Shown: one piece after another, positions 27,981-36,722 of the stretch | Position numbering within the stretch: the stretch's first letter is position 1 | How the letters are laid out: each line of letters begins with the position of its first letter | Source: Sinorhizobium sp. 8-89 | Lineage (GTDB): Bacteria; Pseudomonadota; Alphaproteobacteria; Rhizobiales; Rhizobiaceae | Assembly: GCF_030124325.1 (NCBI RefSeq) | Contig: NZ_JASKLR010000023.1 | Coordinates: forward strand, 1 to 64,000 | Reading direction: 5' to 3' | DNA length: 64,000 nt | The notes under the pieces: model-generated | Told to the model about the DNA's origin: nothing | The model's input: only the letters and a program-made list of their open reading frames with translations | Databases searched by the model: none | Translations under genes and position numbers: made by a program

Positions 27981-28048
27981 CTTCACCCAGAAGCTTTGGC
28001 TGCGGTCTGCATCGTGAATGCCGTAGCGGCCGGCCCACAAAGAATTTT

Positions 28049-28072
28049 CTCGCGGTCAAAGGCGACCGCGAG
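28049..28072 (+). terminator. Hairpin between binding protein and aminotransferase genes
   Basis: A 9-bp perfect stem, CTCGCGGTC (28049-28057) and GACCGCGAG (28064-28072), with a 6-nt loop, 69 bp after the binding-protein stop. There is no T run after it, so it may attenuate or protect mRNA rather than terminate. Confidence 0.4.
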
Positions 28073-28122
28073 CGGGGACGAATGTCCTTCTTAATCTCGC
28101 TCAAAACTTAGTAGGAGAATCC

Positions 28123-29067
28123 ATGAGCAACAGCAAAACCAAGATCTACATGGATGGAAAGATCATTCCATGGGAAAGTGCCACGATCCACGTGGCATCC
28201 ACCGGCGCGAAATATGGTGCCAATGTCTTCGAGGGTATTTGCTGTTACTATGGCGACCAGCAGTACCTGTTCAGACTACGCGAGCACCTGGACAGGCTGC
28301 GCGAATCTATTGACCTAATGAGGCTTCCCCAACAGTACTCTGATGCGGAGTTCGAACATGCGATTTGGGAAACTCTCAAAGCTAACGACATCTCAGGGGA
28401 CGCCCATATTCGCCTTTCCATCATCGTAACCGGTGAAGGTCTCTACGACGTGAGCGGTCCTCTCGCACTCGTATGCACCGCAACACCCCGCGAGCCCGGG
28501 ACATTGTCGGACCGAACAGTAAGTTTGGGATTCAGTAGTTGGCGACGCATCGACGATGCCTCGATGCCTCCGCGCATCAAAGCGGGTCCTAATTATCACA
28601 ACGGCCGTTTCGCACTCATGGACGCTAAGCGTCATGGTTATGATGAGGCGCTTCTTCTGAACTCCGCTGGCATGGTGTCGGAATCAACCAATTCCTGCTT
28701 CATGATGATTCGCCGCGGGGCCCTCGTCACGCCTCCAGTTTCGGCAGGTATCCTCGAAAGCATCACTCGTGATACGTTCCTTAAAATTGCTGCTGACGAA
28801 CTTGGCATCCCCGTCGAGGTAAGAGAGATTGACCGGACAGAAACGGCAATTGCCGAGGAAGCGTTCCTCTGCAATAGCTTCCAAGAGGTGCGTCCAGTTC
28901 GCAGCATTGACGGTATCAAGCTGAAGCGAACGGCTCCGGGTCCTGTCACCCTACGTCTTTGGGAGTCTTACGAGAACGTGGGACGGGGGCGGATCTCAAA
29001 ATACAGGGATTGGCTCACGACACGAGTGGATGTTCAGCCGCAGAAATCAGGTGCGGCCGCTGAATAA
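28123..29067 (+). CDS. Class IV aminotransferase (branched-chain aminotransferase-like)
   Basis: 314 aa PLP enzyme of the IlvE/D-amino-acid-transaminase fold. It starts with KIYMDGKIIPWESATIHV and ANVFEGICCYY, typical of IlvE. RIKAGPNYHNGRFALMDA probably carries the PLP lysine, and NSAGMVSESTNSCFM corresponds to the usual glutamate segment of the cofactor site. The last ~25 residues are an unconserved tail. TAGGAGAATCC precedes the ATG. It lies between two sugar-type binding-protein genes, an unusual place for a housekeeping IlvE, so a catabolic or biosynthetic role on another amino acid is likely. Confidence 0.88.
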   Translation: MSNSKTKIYMDGKIIPWESATIHVASTGAKYGANVFEGICCYYGDQQYLFRLREHLDRLRESIDLMRLPQQYSDAEFEHAIWETLKANDISGDAHIRLSIIVTGEGLYDVSGPLALVCTATPREPGTLSDRTVSLGFSSWRRIDDASMPPRIKAGPNYHNGRFALMDAKRHGYDEALLLNSAGMVSESTNSCFMMIRRGALVTPPVSAGILESITRDTFLKIAADELGIPVEVREIDRTETAIAEEAFLCNSFQEVRPVRSIDGIKLKRTAPGPVTLRLWESYENVGRGRISKYRDWLTTRVDVQPQKSGAAAE

Positions 29068-29135
29068 TTTCCACCCAGTGATCCGAAGCTCGGATCCGCC
29101 GAACAGCCCATAGCCTCGACGAAGCTAAACTGACT

Positions 29136-29154
29136 CCGGTGGGCTGCCCACCGG
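29136..29154 (+). terminator. Hairpin after the class IV aminotransferase gene
   Basis: Stem CCGGTGGG (29136-29143) and CCCACCGG (29147-29154) with a 3-nt loop, 69 bp after the stop. No T run follows. The remaining ~280 bp up to the next gene contain nothing I recognise. Confidence 0.45.
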
Positions 29155-29435
29155 ATAACAGCCTTGAGCCGCCGTATTCGACGAAGTCTTCAAATTCGGA
29201 GGATATAACGCACGGCTATGACCAATCTAAAACCGCGGCGAACATCACAAGTTCGGATCGTCGAACACAGTGCTGAAATATGTGAAGGATCGAAACACCG
29301 ACTCGGCTCACGATAGTGTTGGTGAGGACGTGAATTCTCCGATCTCTACTTCATCTCGATGAGGCAGACCTTTCAATCTTCAATCGCAGTGAGGGGCGGG
29401 AACAATAGGCCGCCATCCGTTAATAGGAGGAAAAG

Positions 29436-30773
29436 ATGGGGAGCAATCGGACAAATACGCAAGCCAATGGCCCATCGCCAATTCTAATGGACGCTACAAC
29501 TTTTCAGCTCTCGCGACGGCAGGTTTTGGGCGCCGCCCTGGCTGCTACCGTAGCAGGTTACACCACGGCCAATGCCGCAGAGCCTGTCACCGAGGTAGCA
29601 TTCCCTGGTTATGAGTGGTCAAACCCACAGGATATTTTGTTCTGGCGGCCATTCAAAGAGGAGTTCGAGAACAGTAATCCTGACGTCAAAATCCGCGATA
29701 TCCCAGTGCCGTACGGAGATTTCTGGGATAAGCAGTTTGTTGAGCTGTCCGCCAGTAACGCACCTGACATCGTAACGATGTTCGACACCGAGATAAAATC
29801 ATACGTCGAACACGGCTTCCTTGAGCCGCTCAATTCGTACATCGAGAAAGCCGGCGTCACACTCGACAGTTTCCAGCCCGGTGCTCGCGCTGCAGTCAAG
29901 GATGGCAATATTTATGGATTGCTGTTTCTCGTCAATCCGCGGGCGCTATTTTATCACGGCAGTTTACTTCGAAACGAAGATTTAGAGGCACCAAGAAATC
30001 TCGCGGAATTCCACGCAGCTCTGCGAAAGTTGCGAAAAAGGGATATGCAGCAGTGGGGTTTTGCTACCTATTCCAAACCAGGAGACCCAAACAACCTGTT
30101 TAGTGAAATCATGCCGATCATCACTGGGTTTGGTGGAGCTTTCTTCGAAAAGGGGACGCCAACAGCGACCAAGCCGGAAACGATCGAAGCGCTGAAATTC
30201 TACAAACAGATCTATGACGAAGATTTGATCCCGAGAGGCATGGATATTAACGTTTACCGCCAGCTTTTCGCAGAGGGTAAAATTGCGATGTATGCCGGTG
30301 GTCCTTTCATGAGTGGCCTGGTTCGAAAAGCAAGTGCGGCACGGATGGACGAGCTAGGTGCGACGGCTTTGCCATTTCCCGGCAACCGCACATTCGCGCT
30401 CTCAGTATTCCTAGGAATTGGCAAGACGGCGCAGCATAAAGATGCAGCAGCGCGCGTCCTTCTAGCCGCGACGAGCCGGCGATGGCAAGGCGAGGTACTT
30501 CGCATACAGGGTTCGCCACCAGGCCTGCGGGACATCGACTACTCAACCTTTATCGCTGCAAACCCATGGTTCACCGCCTTCAGAGACGCCGCTAACGATC
30601 CACACACGGTCTCGTTTGCACCGGACGGAGCGGAAGCTATTGGCCCAGAAGTCATCAAAATCGTTGGCACCCGCTTCGATCAAATGCTCTTCGGCGACTC
30701 CAAACCTGAGGAGGCGGCGAACGCGATGCAGGAAGATTTGGAGGCGCTTCTAGCAGCCCGCGGGAAGAATTAA
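29436..30773 (+). CDS. CUT1-type ABC substrate-binding protein, paralogue 2 (Tat signal)
   Basis: 445 aa, paralogous to the protein at 26730 along its whole mature length (WDKQFVELSASNAPDIVTMFD, LGIGKTAQHKDAAARVL, FAPDGAEAIGPEVIKIVG). The N-terminus differs: about 24 polar residues, then SRRQVLGAALAATVAG, a twin-arginine motif, with an ANAAE cleavage site near 47-48. It is therefore probably exported folded through Tat while the paralogues use Sec. AGGAGGAAAAG precedes the ATG, an excellent ribosome site. No permease adjoins it. Confidence 0.92.
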   Translation: MGSNRTNTQANGPSPILMDATTFQLSRRQVLGAALAATVAGYTTANAAEPVTEVAFPGYEWSNPQDILFWRPFKEEFENSNPDVKIRDIPVPYGDFWDKQFVELSASNAPDIVTMFDTEIKSYVEHGFLEPLNSYIEKAGVTLDSFQPGARAAVKDGNIYGLLFLVNPRALFYHGSLLRNEDLEAPRNLAEFHAALRKLRKRDMQQWGFATYSKPGDPNNLFSEIMPIITGFGGAFFEKGTPTATKPETIEALKFYKQIYDEDLIPRGMDINVYRQLFAEGKIAMYAGGPFMSGLVRKASAARMDELGATALPFPGNRTFALSVFLGIGKTAQHKDAAARVLLAATSRRWQGEVLRIQGSPPGLRDIDYSTFIAANPWFTAFRDAANDPHTVSFAPDGAEAIGPEVIKIVGTRFDQMLFGDSKPEEAANAMQEDLEALLAARGKN

Positions 30774-31007
30774 CATGATGGGAACGCTAATTTTGCGCCT
30801 TGATTATTCCTTCAAGGGTTCGCTTCAGCGGTTAGCGTCGCTTAATGACTGTCTCTGGATACGAACTGAAGACGTTGCCGCAAACATTGCATTCTGTCTC
30901 TTTGCTGTTTGGCCGCGCCTCTCACCGACTACTAGGCATGTGGTTGGACGATGCGATGCTGTTACACGCAATCAACGCCCTTTTTAATTCTCAGTAAGGT
31001 TACCCCC

Positions 31008-32042
31008 ATGCTTGTCATCCACCACCCTGATCAAGCTCTACATGATCCACAATGGGCTCTACGACGCGGCAAGCTCATGGAGGCACCTGATCGAGCGGAG
31101 CGGTACGGTATTCTCCTAGCAGCCGCGCGCGATGACGGGCATGAAGAGGAGATCGCACCGATTGGGCCTATTGATCCTGTTCTCGCGGTGCACGATCGTG
31201 AGTACGTCGAGTTCTTAAGGACACTTTATCAACGCTGGAGCACAATGCCCGACTGCGGAGACTACGCAGTACCTGACTCCCATCCAACGCACCGTATGCA
31301 CCGAAAGCCAAAGGACTTACGTGGAGAACTCGGATGGTATTGCAACTCCACAGGTTGTCCAGTCACAGCTGAAACCTGGACCGCCGTTCATGCGAGTGCT
31401 CAGGTGGCCGCCCATGGTGCTCGCAGGGTGCTTGAGGGGGTGAATGCGGTGTACGCACTTTGTCGCCCCCCCGGACACCACGTCTACCCGGATCTTATGT
31501 CTGGAAGCTGTTTTCTTAACAATGCCTCGATCGCAGCACAGTTGCTCGCAACGCGTTTTGAGAAGGTTGCGCTTGTAGATATTGACGTTCATCACGGCAA
31601 TGGCTCTCAGCACATTTTTTACAGTCGATCCGATGTATTGTTTTGTTCCGTTCACGTTGACCCATCGGTTGCGCCGCCTTTCTATGTAGGCTACGCAGAC
31701 GAAGAGGGGGAGGGGCTAGGTAGAGGGTGCAATATCAACCTGCCCTTGCCAAGAGGTACCCGCAATGCTTCATGGCTGCTGGCGCTCGACAGCGCGCTTT
31801 CGAAAGTCGAGCAATTTGGTGCGCAGGCCGTCGTTGTATCCCTTGGGCTTGATGCCGGCCAACACGATCCCAATGGTATCTTTAATATCACCGATGACGG
31901 TTTCTTTGAGGCTGGCAGACGCTTTGCAGGGCTACGGCGACCAACATTGCTGGTACAGGAGGGGGGGTATCTCAGCGCCTACTTAGGCGGCTACCTCAAA
32001 AGTTTTTTACGTGGCTTTGAGAACGATCCACCCGCGGGCTGA
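31008..32042 (+). CDS. Histone deacetylase/acetylpolyamine amidohydrolase family protein
   Basis: 344 aa zinc hydrolase of the class II HDAC family. Catalytic segments are clear: RPPGHHVYPDLMSGSCFLNN with the tandem histidines (about 150), LVDIDVHHGNGSQHIFY with two zinc ligands (about 185), VVSLGLDAGQHDPNG with the third ligand (about 275), and LVQEGGYLSAYLGG near the end. Bacterial members remove acetyl groups from polyamines or other small amides. ATG 31008 begins the family's usual MLVIHHPDQ-type start; a longer upstream frame is unlikely. Possibly linked to acetylated amines among the substrates of this region. Confidence 0.9.
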   Translation: MLVIHHPDQALHDPQWALRRGKLMEAPDRAERYGILLAAARDDGHEEEIAPIGPIDPVLAVHDREYVEFLRTLYQRWSTMPDCGDYAVPDSHPTHRMHRKPKDLRGELGWYCNSTGCPVTAETWTAVHASAQVAAHGARRVLEGVNAVYALCRPPGHHVYPDLMSGSCFLNNASIAAQLLATRFEKVALVDIDVHHGNGSQHIFYSRSDVLFCSVHVDPSVAPPFYVGYADEEGEGLGRGCNINLPLPRGTRNASWLLALDSALSKVEQFGAQAVVVSLGLDAGQHDPNGIFNITDDGFFEAGRRFAGLRRPTLLVQEGGYLSAYLGGYLKSFLRGFENDPPAG

Positions 32043-32741
32043 GACTGAATCTCCTAGTAGAGCATTATCCCGAACCGCCGGCCATCAAGCTGTTTCATTG
32101 CTCAATCCAAACTCGCTGAGGAAACCGACCGATTGTCGCCTGATGGCCAGCGGTCCGCGTCTACGGGCGCCTCATTCCGTTGTCGACCTCTCCGCCGCCT
32201 GCGGCATCTCCAGAGATTGGCTCACACCCCGGTGTGAGTACATCGACAATATGCACGTCTGCAAGATCGAATACGCCAGGCTGATCTCGGACCCATCCAG
32301 TAAATCGTAACCAACTCAGACAACATCGATTACGGCGAGATGTTCCATGCTATGATCGCACGGAAGGCGTGCCTTAACACCTCAACCGAACGCTCTCGCT
32401 AAAATCCGCACCTAGCATGGCAGTGTGTCCGGCATTTCCTCGTCGATGAGCAATGTTGATCCGGAAAAGATCGAACGCATCATCGCAGACCAGCCGAACC
32501 AATACACTCCGCGCGCTCGCCGGATTCCAATTCATTTAGTTGACGAACCGCGGCGAAACCTGAAATGCAAGGATGCTTCACGATCTCGGGCCTCCCCCCC
32601 GCTGTCTTCGCTGGAGCCGAACCAGCGAACGTGTGCGGGCACAATTTCGCTCCCCGCCCAGTCGCCGCTTCGGCTAAACAAATTCGCTTGCGGTTCGGAA
32701 GACCTCATCAAAGTCTATTTAAGATGGATGCCGTCCTGCGA
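32043..32741. other. Stretch without a recognised gene
   Basis: About 700 bp between the HDAC-like gene and the convergent amidase gene. Plus-strand frames at 32011-32310 and 32425-32745 show no motif I can assign and lack ribosome sites. Probably decayed or non-coding. Confidence 0.45.
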
Positions 32742-34217
32742 CTAAGCACCCTGCAGCCCAGCTGGAGGCTCTAAACTTGCTAATCGTGAGGGCCACCCGA
32801 TTGCTTGCTCCATCTGAGTAGCAACTTGCAGCAACAACCGATCTTCGCCTCGCGCTGCAGCAACCTGAACGCCGACGGGTAGCTGTTCCTCGGTCCATCG
32901 GACAGGGAAGACCATCGCTGGTTGACCAGACGCATTGAAAGGCTCAAGAAACACCGATTCGCTAAGGTCAATGGCCGACTGCTGCTCAAAGGAACTCTCA
33001 GCTACTTCTTTGAGGCGATACTGCAACTGATGCACAACCGGCGTCACAAGGAGATCGAAACCTTGCTCCCACCACTGTAGCATTCTCGCTGATCGAGCAA
33101 GATGCCAATTCCAGGACTCGCGAAGATCTTGAGAAGAGAGCCCCAAATTCTTCTGGTATTCTGCCCAGGTGCGCGGTTCGACGTCCTTCTCTTCCACCGG
33201 ACGGCCAAGAACCTTCGCAAGGTGTGCGATTGCCGCAGGAAAGCAGTCTCCAAATCTAACTCGGTCAACCCATCCCGGTTTGGTCTCGAGTATCGCTGAT
33301 GGGTGCGTGAGTTCCACGTTATGGCCGGCCGCCTGCAGAAGCTTTCCGACATCTTCGACCGCGCGGACACATTCCGGATCGACTTTCAATCCGCCGGGAG
33401 CGTCCGTCAAGAGACCAATTCGTAGCACACGCGCAGGCGCACCTAGATCGGCAAAATATGGTGCACTGGGCCGTGGAAGCGAGAAAGGGTCGCCCGGAAG
33501 CGAACCATTCACTGCGTCAAGAACCACCGCGCTGTCGCGTACCGTGCGCGAAATCACGAATGGCACGCTATATATGTCGTCAATCGAACCCACCAGCTTC
33601 GGCATCCGCCCGCGCGATGGCTTCAACCCGAAAACCCCGCACCATGCTGCGGGCTGCCTGATCGAGCCACCGCCGTCGCCCGCGTGCGCAACGGGAACAA
33701 AACCGGCCGCAACTGCAGCTGCTGATCCTCCCGACGAGCCCCCAACTGAGTGATCCAAGGACCAGGGATTGCGCGTGGGGCCAAACGCGAGCGATTGAGT
33801 GTCGCAAAGCTGCCCGAATTCCGGCATGCTGGTCACCCCAAGGGTGACCAAACCCGCTTCTTTGAAGCGTGCACCGAGCGCAGAATCGGCTTCGGCCGTG
33901 TAGTTAATCCGCTTGAGCGCAATGTTCCCTAGGGTATGTGGTACCCCAGCCTGTGCGGCGCCGGTAGTATCCTTCAACAGGAACGGCACACCGGCAAGTG
34001 GCGCTGTAGACCCTGGCCGGACAAAATCAGCCTCCTCTAGCGCCTGTTCAAACCTTCTGTGTACCACCGCATTGACTACGCCGTTTCCGGCCTCGATGCG
34101 GTGGATTGCCGCTTGAACCAGTTCACGGGCCGAAAGTTCACCTTTCCGAACTAGTTCGGCCTGCGCAACGCCGTCTAACCGGGCTAGCTCAATCGCGGTA
34201 TTCTTTTCTGCGCTCAT
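32742..34217 (-). CDS. Amidase-signature family hydrolase
   Basis: 491 aa. The Ser-cisSer-Lys triad is visible: LAGVPFLLKDTTG with the lysine (about residue 82), and NPWSLDHSVGGSSGGSAAAVAAG followed by GDGGGSIRQPAAWCGVFGLKPSRGR, the complete amidase signature (about 150-200). Members hydrolyse amides of varied acids; without neighbours of known pathway the substrate stays open. ATG 34217 follows AAGGAAAC on the coding strand; an in-frame upstream ATG is less likely. It is last in a minus-strand run below the MocR regulator, SDR and binding protein. Confidence 0.92.
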   Translation of the reverse strand: MSAEKNTAIELARLDGVAQAELVRKGELSARELVQAAIHRIEAGNGVVNAVVHRRFEQALEEADFVRPGSTAPLAGVPFLLKDTTGAAQAGVPHTLGNIALKRINYTAEADSALGARFKEAGLVTLGVTSMPEFGQLCDTQSLAFGPTRNPWSLDHSVGGSSGGSAAAVAAGFVPVAHAGDGGGSIRQPAAWCGVFGLKPSRGRMPKLVGSIDDIYSVPFVISRTVRDSAVVLDAVNGSLPGDPFSLPRPSAPYFADLGAPARVLRIGLLTDAPGGLKVDPECVRAVEDVGKLLQAAGHNVELTHPSAILETKPGWVDRVRFGDCFPAAIAHLAKVLGRPVEEKDVEPRTWAEYQKNLGLSSQDLRESWNWHLARSARMLQWWEQGFDLLVTPVVHQLQYRLKEVAESSFEQQSAIDLSESVFLEPFNASGQPAMVFPVRWTEEQLPVGVQVAAARGEDRLLLQVATQMEQAIGWPSRLASLEPPAGLQGA

Positions 34218-34337
34218 ATATGAAAGTTTCCTTATCTGCACAAATCAACAAACAGGGTATGGCGCCCTAGTTGCCCGATCGATGGTGCGGCGACTGCATG
34301 AGGCTTACTTCGTTCCACACCGCGTACGGTGTAGGGA

Positions 34338-34361
34338 GTGGCCGCAATGCTTTGCGGCCAC
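34338..34361 (-). terminator. Strong hairpin between binding-protein and amidase genes
   Basis: A perfect 10-bp stem, GTGGCCGCAA (34338-34347) and TTGCGGCCAC (34352-34361), with a 4-nt loop, 24 bp downstream of the binding-protein stop on the minus strand. The T run (TATTTTTTA) stands on the plus-strand side, so it is a classical terminator for plus transcription and a stable hairpin for minus transcription. Confidence 0.65.
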
Positions 34362-34384
34362 TATTTTTTACGTTCCTGAAGCAG

Positions 34385-35638
34385 CTAGTTCTTCTTTTTG
34401 GAAGCGACTAAAGCCAGAAGTTCCTTTTGCATCTTCGCCGCCGTGTCCTCTGGCGAGACGCCGGAAAAGAGCATAGCTTCCACATTTGCGCCGACAACCT
34501 TTTGCACTTCCGCCGCGAAAGACTCCGCCCCTTCGGGCGCGATTGACTTCGTCTTCGGATCATGCGCCGCGTCGATGTAAGCTTGGAACCAAGGATATTT
34601 GGATAGGGTTGCCGTGTAATCTATATCAAGACGTGCCGGCGGCTGACCAATGAGATCGAGGATCTTCTGCTGCTCCTGAAGAGTCGCGATGAAGGCCACC
34701 ATTTTACCCGCAGCATCCTTGTTTTTGGAATCTTTTCCGATCCCCACGAAGACGCTCAGCGCTTTGGTTGCGTGTCCAGGAAAAGGTAAGGCCATGGCAC
34801 GGAGGTGAGGTCCCAACTCAGGGCTTATCTTTCCGACAAGCTTTCCCGCAAAAGAAGCTACGGGCTCCATGGCGATCTTGCCCTGATAGAAAAGCTGAGC
34901 AGCGCCGTTGATGTCCATGCCTTTTGGCGTCAGGTTTTCATCATAGATTTTTTTGTAGAAACGCAGCGCCTCGATCGTTTCAGGTTTGTCGGCAGTCGGC
35001 TTACCTTTCTCAAAAAAGTCTACCCCAAACCCTCTTACATAGGTCTGTACGCTGTTATATTGCAGGTTCGCTGCACCAGGCTTCGCGAAAATATTGGTGG
35101 CAAATTGGTGCTTTTCAGGTTGATTGAGTTTCTTGAGCGCCTCGTAATATTCCGAAATATCCTTCGGCGGCTGCACGCCGGCCTGTTCCAGCAACTTTGA
35201 ATGATAGAGTAGTACCACCGGATTGACGATTATGTTTACGCCATAGATCTTGCCGTCCCTAACCGCAAGACGAGCACTGGGGCCAAAATCGTCAAGCGAA
35301 ATACCCGCCTTGTCGAGATAGGGATTGAGCGGCTCAAGAAATCCGTTCTCGATGTAGGTTCCCAGTTCGCCATCGAACATTGTCACAATGTCGGCTGGAT
35401 TCCCCGAAGCAAGGTCGGTGAACTGCTTGTCAAAGAATCCGCTATAAGGTACCGGGACCCGCTTGATTTGGATATCCGGATTCGCTTTCTCAAAATCATC
35501 CGCGAAGGCTCCATAAAAGGGAACGTCTTCGGGATCTTGCCACATATACCCGGGCCAGGTTATCTCTTCAGCGTGGACGACTGTTGCCGTCCCCAAAGTC
35601 ATTGCTAACACCATCCCCATTGTTGATATTATACGCAT
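34385..35638 (-). CDS. CUT1-type ABC substrate-binding protein, paralogue 3
   Basis: 417 aa, third member of the local family. Signal peptide at residues 1-23 (STMGMVLAMTLGTATVVHAE), almost the same as paralogue 1. Shared mature segments: FFDKQFTDLASGNPADIVTMFD, VGIGKDSKNKDAAGKMV and IAPEGAESFAAEVQKVVGANVEAMLF. Strong GGGAGAGAG site before the ATG at 35638. No transporter membrane genes adjoin. It follows the SDR gene on the same strand and probably belongs to the MocR-headed group. Confidence 0.92.
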   Translation of the reverse strand: MRIISTMGMVLAMTLGTATVVHAEEITWPGYMWQDPEDVPFYGAFADDFEKANPDIQIKRVPVPYSGFFDKQFTDLASGNPADIVTMFDGELGTYIENGFLEPLNPYLDKAGISLDDFGPSARLAVRDGKIYGVNIIVNPVVLLYHSKLLEQAGVQPPKDISEYYEALKKLNQPEKHQFATNIFAKPGAANLQYNSVQTYVRGFGVDFFEKGKPTADKPETIEALRFYKKIYDENLTPKGMDINGAAQLFYQGKIAMEPVASFAGKLVGKISPELGPHLRAMALPFPGHATKALSVFVGIGKDSKNKDAAGKMVAFIATLQEQQKILDLIGQPPARLDIDYTATLSKYPWFQAYIDAAHDPKTKSIAPEGAESFAAEVQKVVGANVEAMLFSGVSPEDTAAKMQKELLALVASKKKN

Positions 35639-35829
35639 GCTTTCTCTCTCCCTAGACGAAGCGTTGCTCGCGGTTTCACAGAGCGACGCCAATGTCGGCG
35701 TTGGCTTTTCGTTATTGAAGGGCCGCATTTCGACGTTGGATAGAGCCACTTCCCGGCCCCCCTAAATGCGGAACAAATTCAGAAAGGCCCGCGCGTGCTT
35801 TCGGTGAGCCGAAACACGCTCTCAACTAC

Positions 35830-36651
35830 TCACCAGACAGTGTAGCCACCGTCGGCCATGACGATCGCACCTGTCATCAGGCTCGATGCATCCGAGGCCA
35901 GAAAAAGCACGACTGAGCCAATTTCGTGTGGCTCGCCTTGCCTATTCATGGGCGTGGAACTCATCCACGTGGAAAAGATCGAGTCGTCATCCTTGCCCCA
36001 TCTCCCCGGCTTGTCGATGTAGGTCGGAGCTACAGCATTGACACGCACGCCACGATCAGCCCATTCGGCCGCTAGACACTTGGTCAGATGGTGCACACCG
36101 GCCTTTGCGACGTTGTAATCCGACTGGAATTGCGGGCGGTTGACAATCTCACCAGAGATGGAACCGATGTTGATAATCGCTCCTTTTTTCTTTGTGAGCA
36201 TTTGCCTACCAAAGGCGCGGCAGCATCTGAAGACGCCATTTAGATTGAGATCTAGCGTTTGCATCCAAGCCTCATCGGCTAGATCTTCCGCCGGAAATCT
36301 TCCAAGTCCTGCGCCAGAATTGCAGACGAGAATGTCTGCGCCACCAAACTGATCAGCGACAATTTCCGCGGCCTTTTCGACCTCGTCGGCTTTGGTTACG
36401 TCGAATTTCAAGACACTGGCGTCGTATCCGAGATGCGCGAGTTCATCCCTTCCACGTTCAGCCGTGTCGCTGTCTGACCGTCCAGTGATGACAACTTTGG
36501 CACCGGCCTCGGCTAGAGCTTGTGCACATGCAAGTCCTATGTTGCGCCCGCCGCCGGTGACAACGGCAGTACGACCTGTTAAGTCGAATTGTCTTCCGTA
36601 GAATCCGGCAAGCGGTCGATGCGTGAGAGGCTCGTTTGGGTTTGAAATCAT
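35830..36651 (-). CDS. Short-chain dehydrogenase/reductase (SDR)
   Basis: 273 aa classical SDR. The nucleotide loop is TGGGRNIGLACAQALAEAGA (about 32-50), the structural motif is CNSGAG in place of the usual NNAG (about 110), and the active site is IGSISG followed by YNVAKAG (Y and K spaced by three, about 180). It ends MADGGYTVW, typical of sugar or polyol SDRs such as gluconate 5-dehydrogenase. Located between the MocR regulator and a sugar-type binding protein, it probably oxidises or reduces the imported compound. Confidence 0.92.
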   Translation of the reverse strand: MISNPNEPLTHRPLAGFYGRQFDLTGRTAVVTGGGRNIGLACAQALAEAGAKVVITGRSDSDTAERGRDELAHLGYDASVLKFDVTKADEVEKAAEIVADQFGGADILVCNSGAGLGRFPAEDLADEAWMQTLDLNLNGVFRCCRAFGRQMLTKKKGAIINIGSISGEIVNRPQFQSDYNVAKAGVHHLTKCLAAEWADRGVRVNAVAPTYIDKPGRWGKDDDSIFSTWMSSTPMNRQGEPHEIGSVVLFLASDASSLMTGAIVMADGGYTVW

Positions 36652-36722
36652 CGTGCGTTTCCTAATGCTCAGATCTTCTCAGCTTATAAGCTGCGATGAC
36701 AACCTGACAGGACCGCTTGGCG

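Noticed and set aside
27009-28040. A 343-codon minus-strand open frame over the binding-protein gene
   Set aside because: The opposite strand encodes a clear solute-binding protein with signal peptide and ribosome site.
32425-32745. A 106-codon plus-strand frame before the amidase gene
   Set aside because: The text has a protein-like stretch (EKIERIIADQPNQYTPRARRI in part) but no family I can recognise and no ribosome site; left as unassigned sequence.
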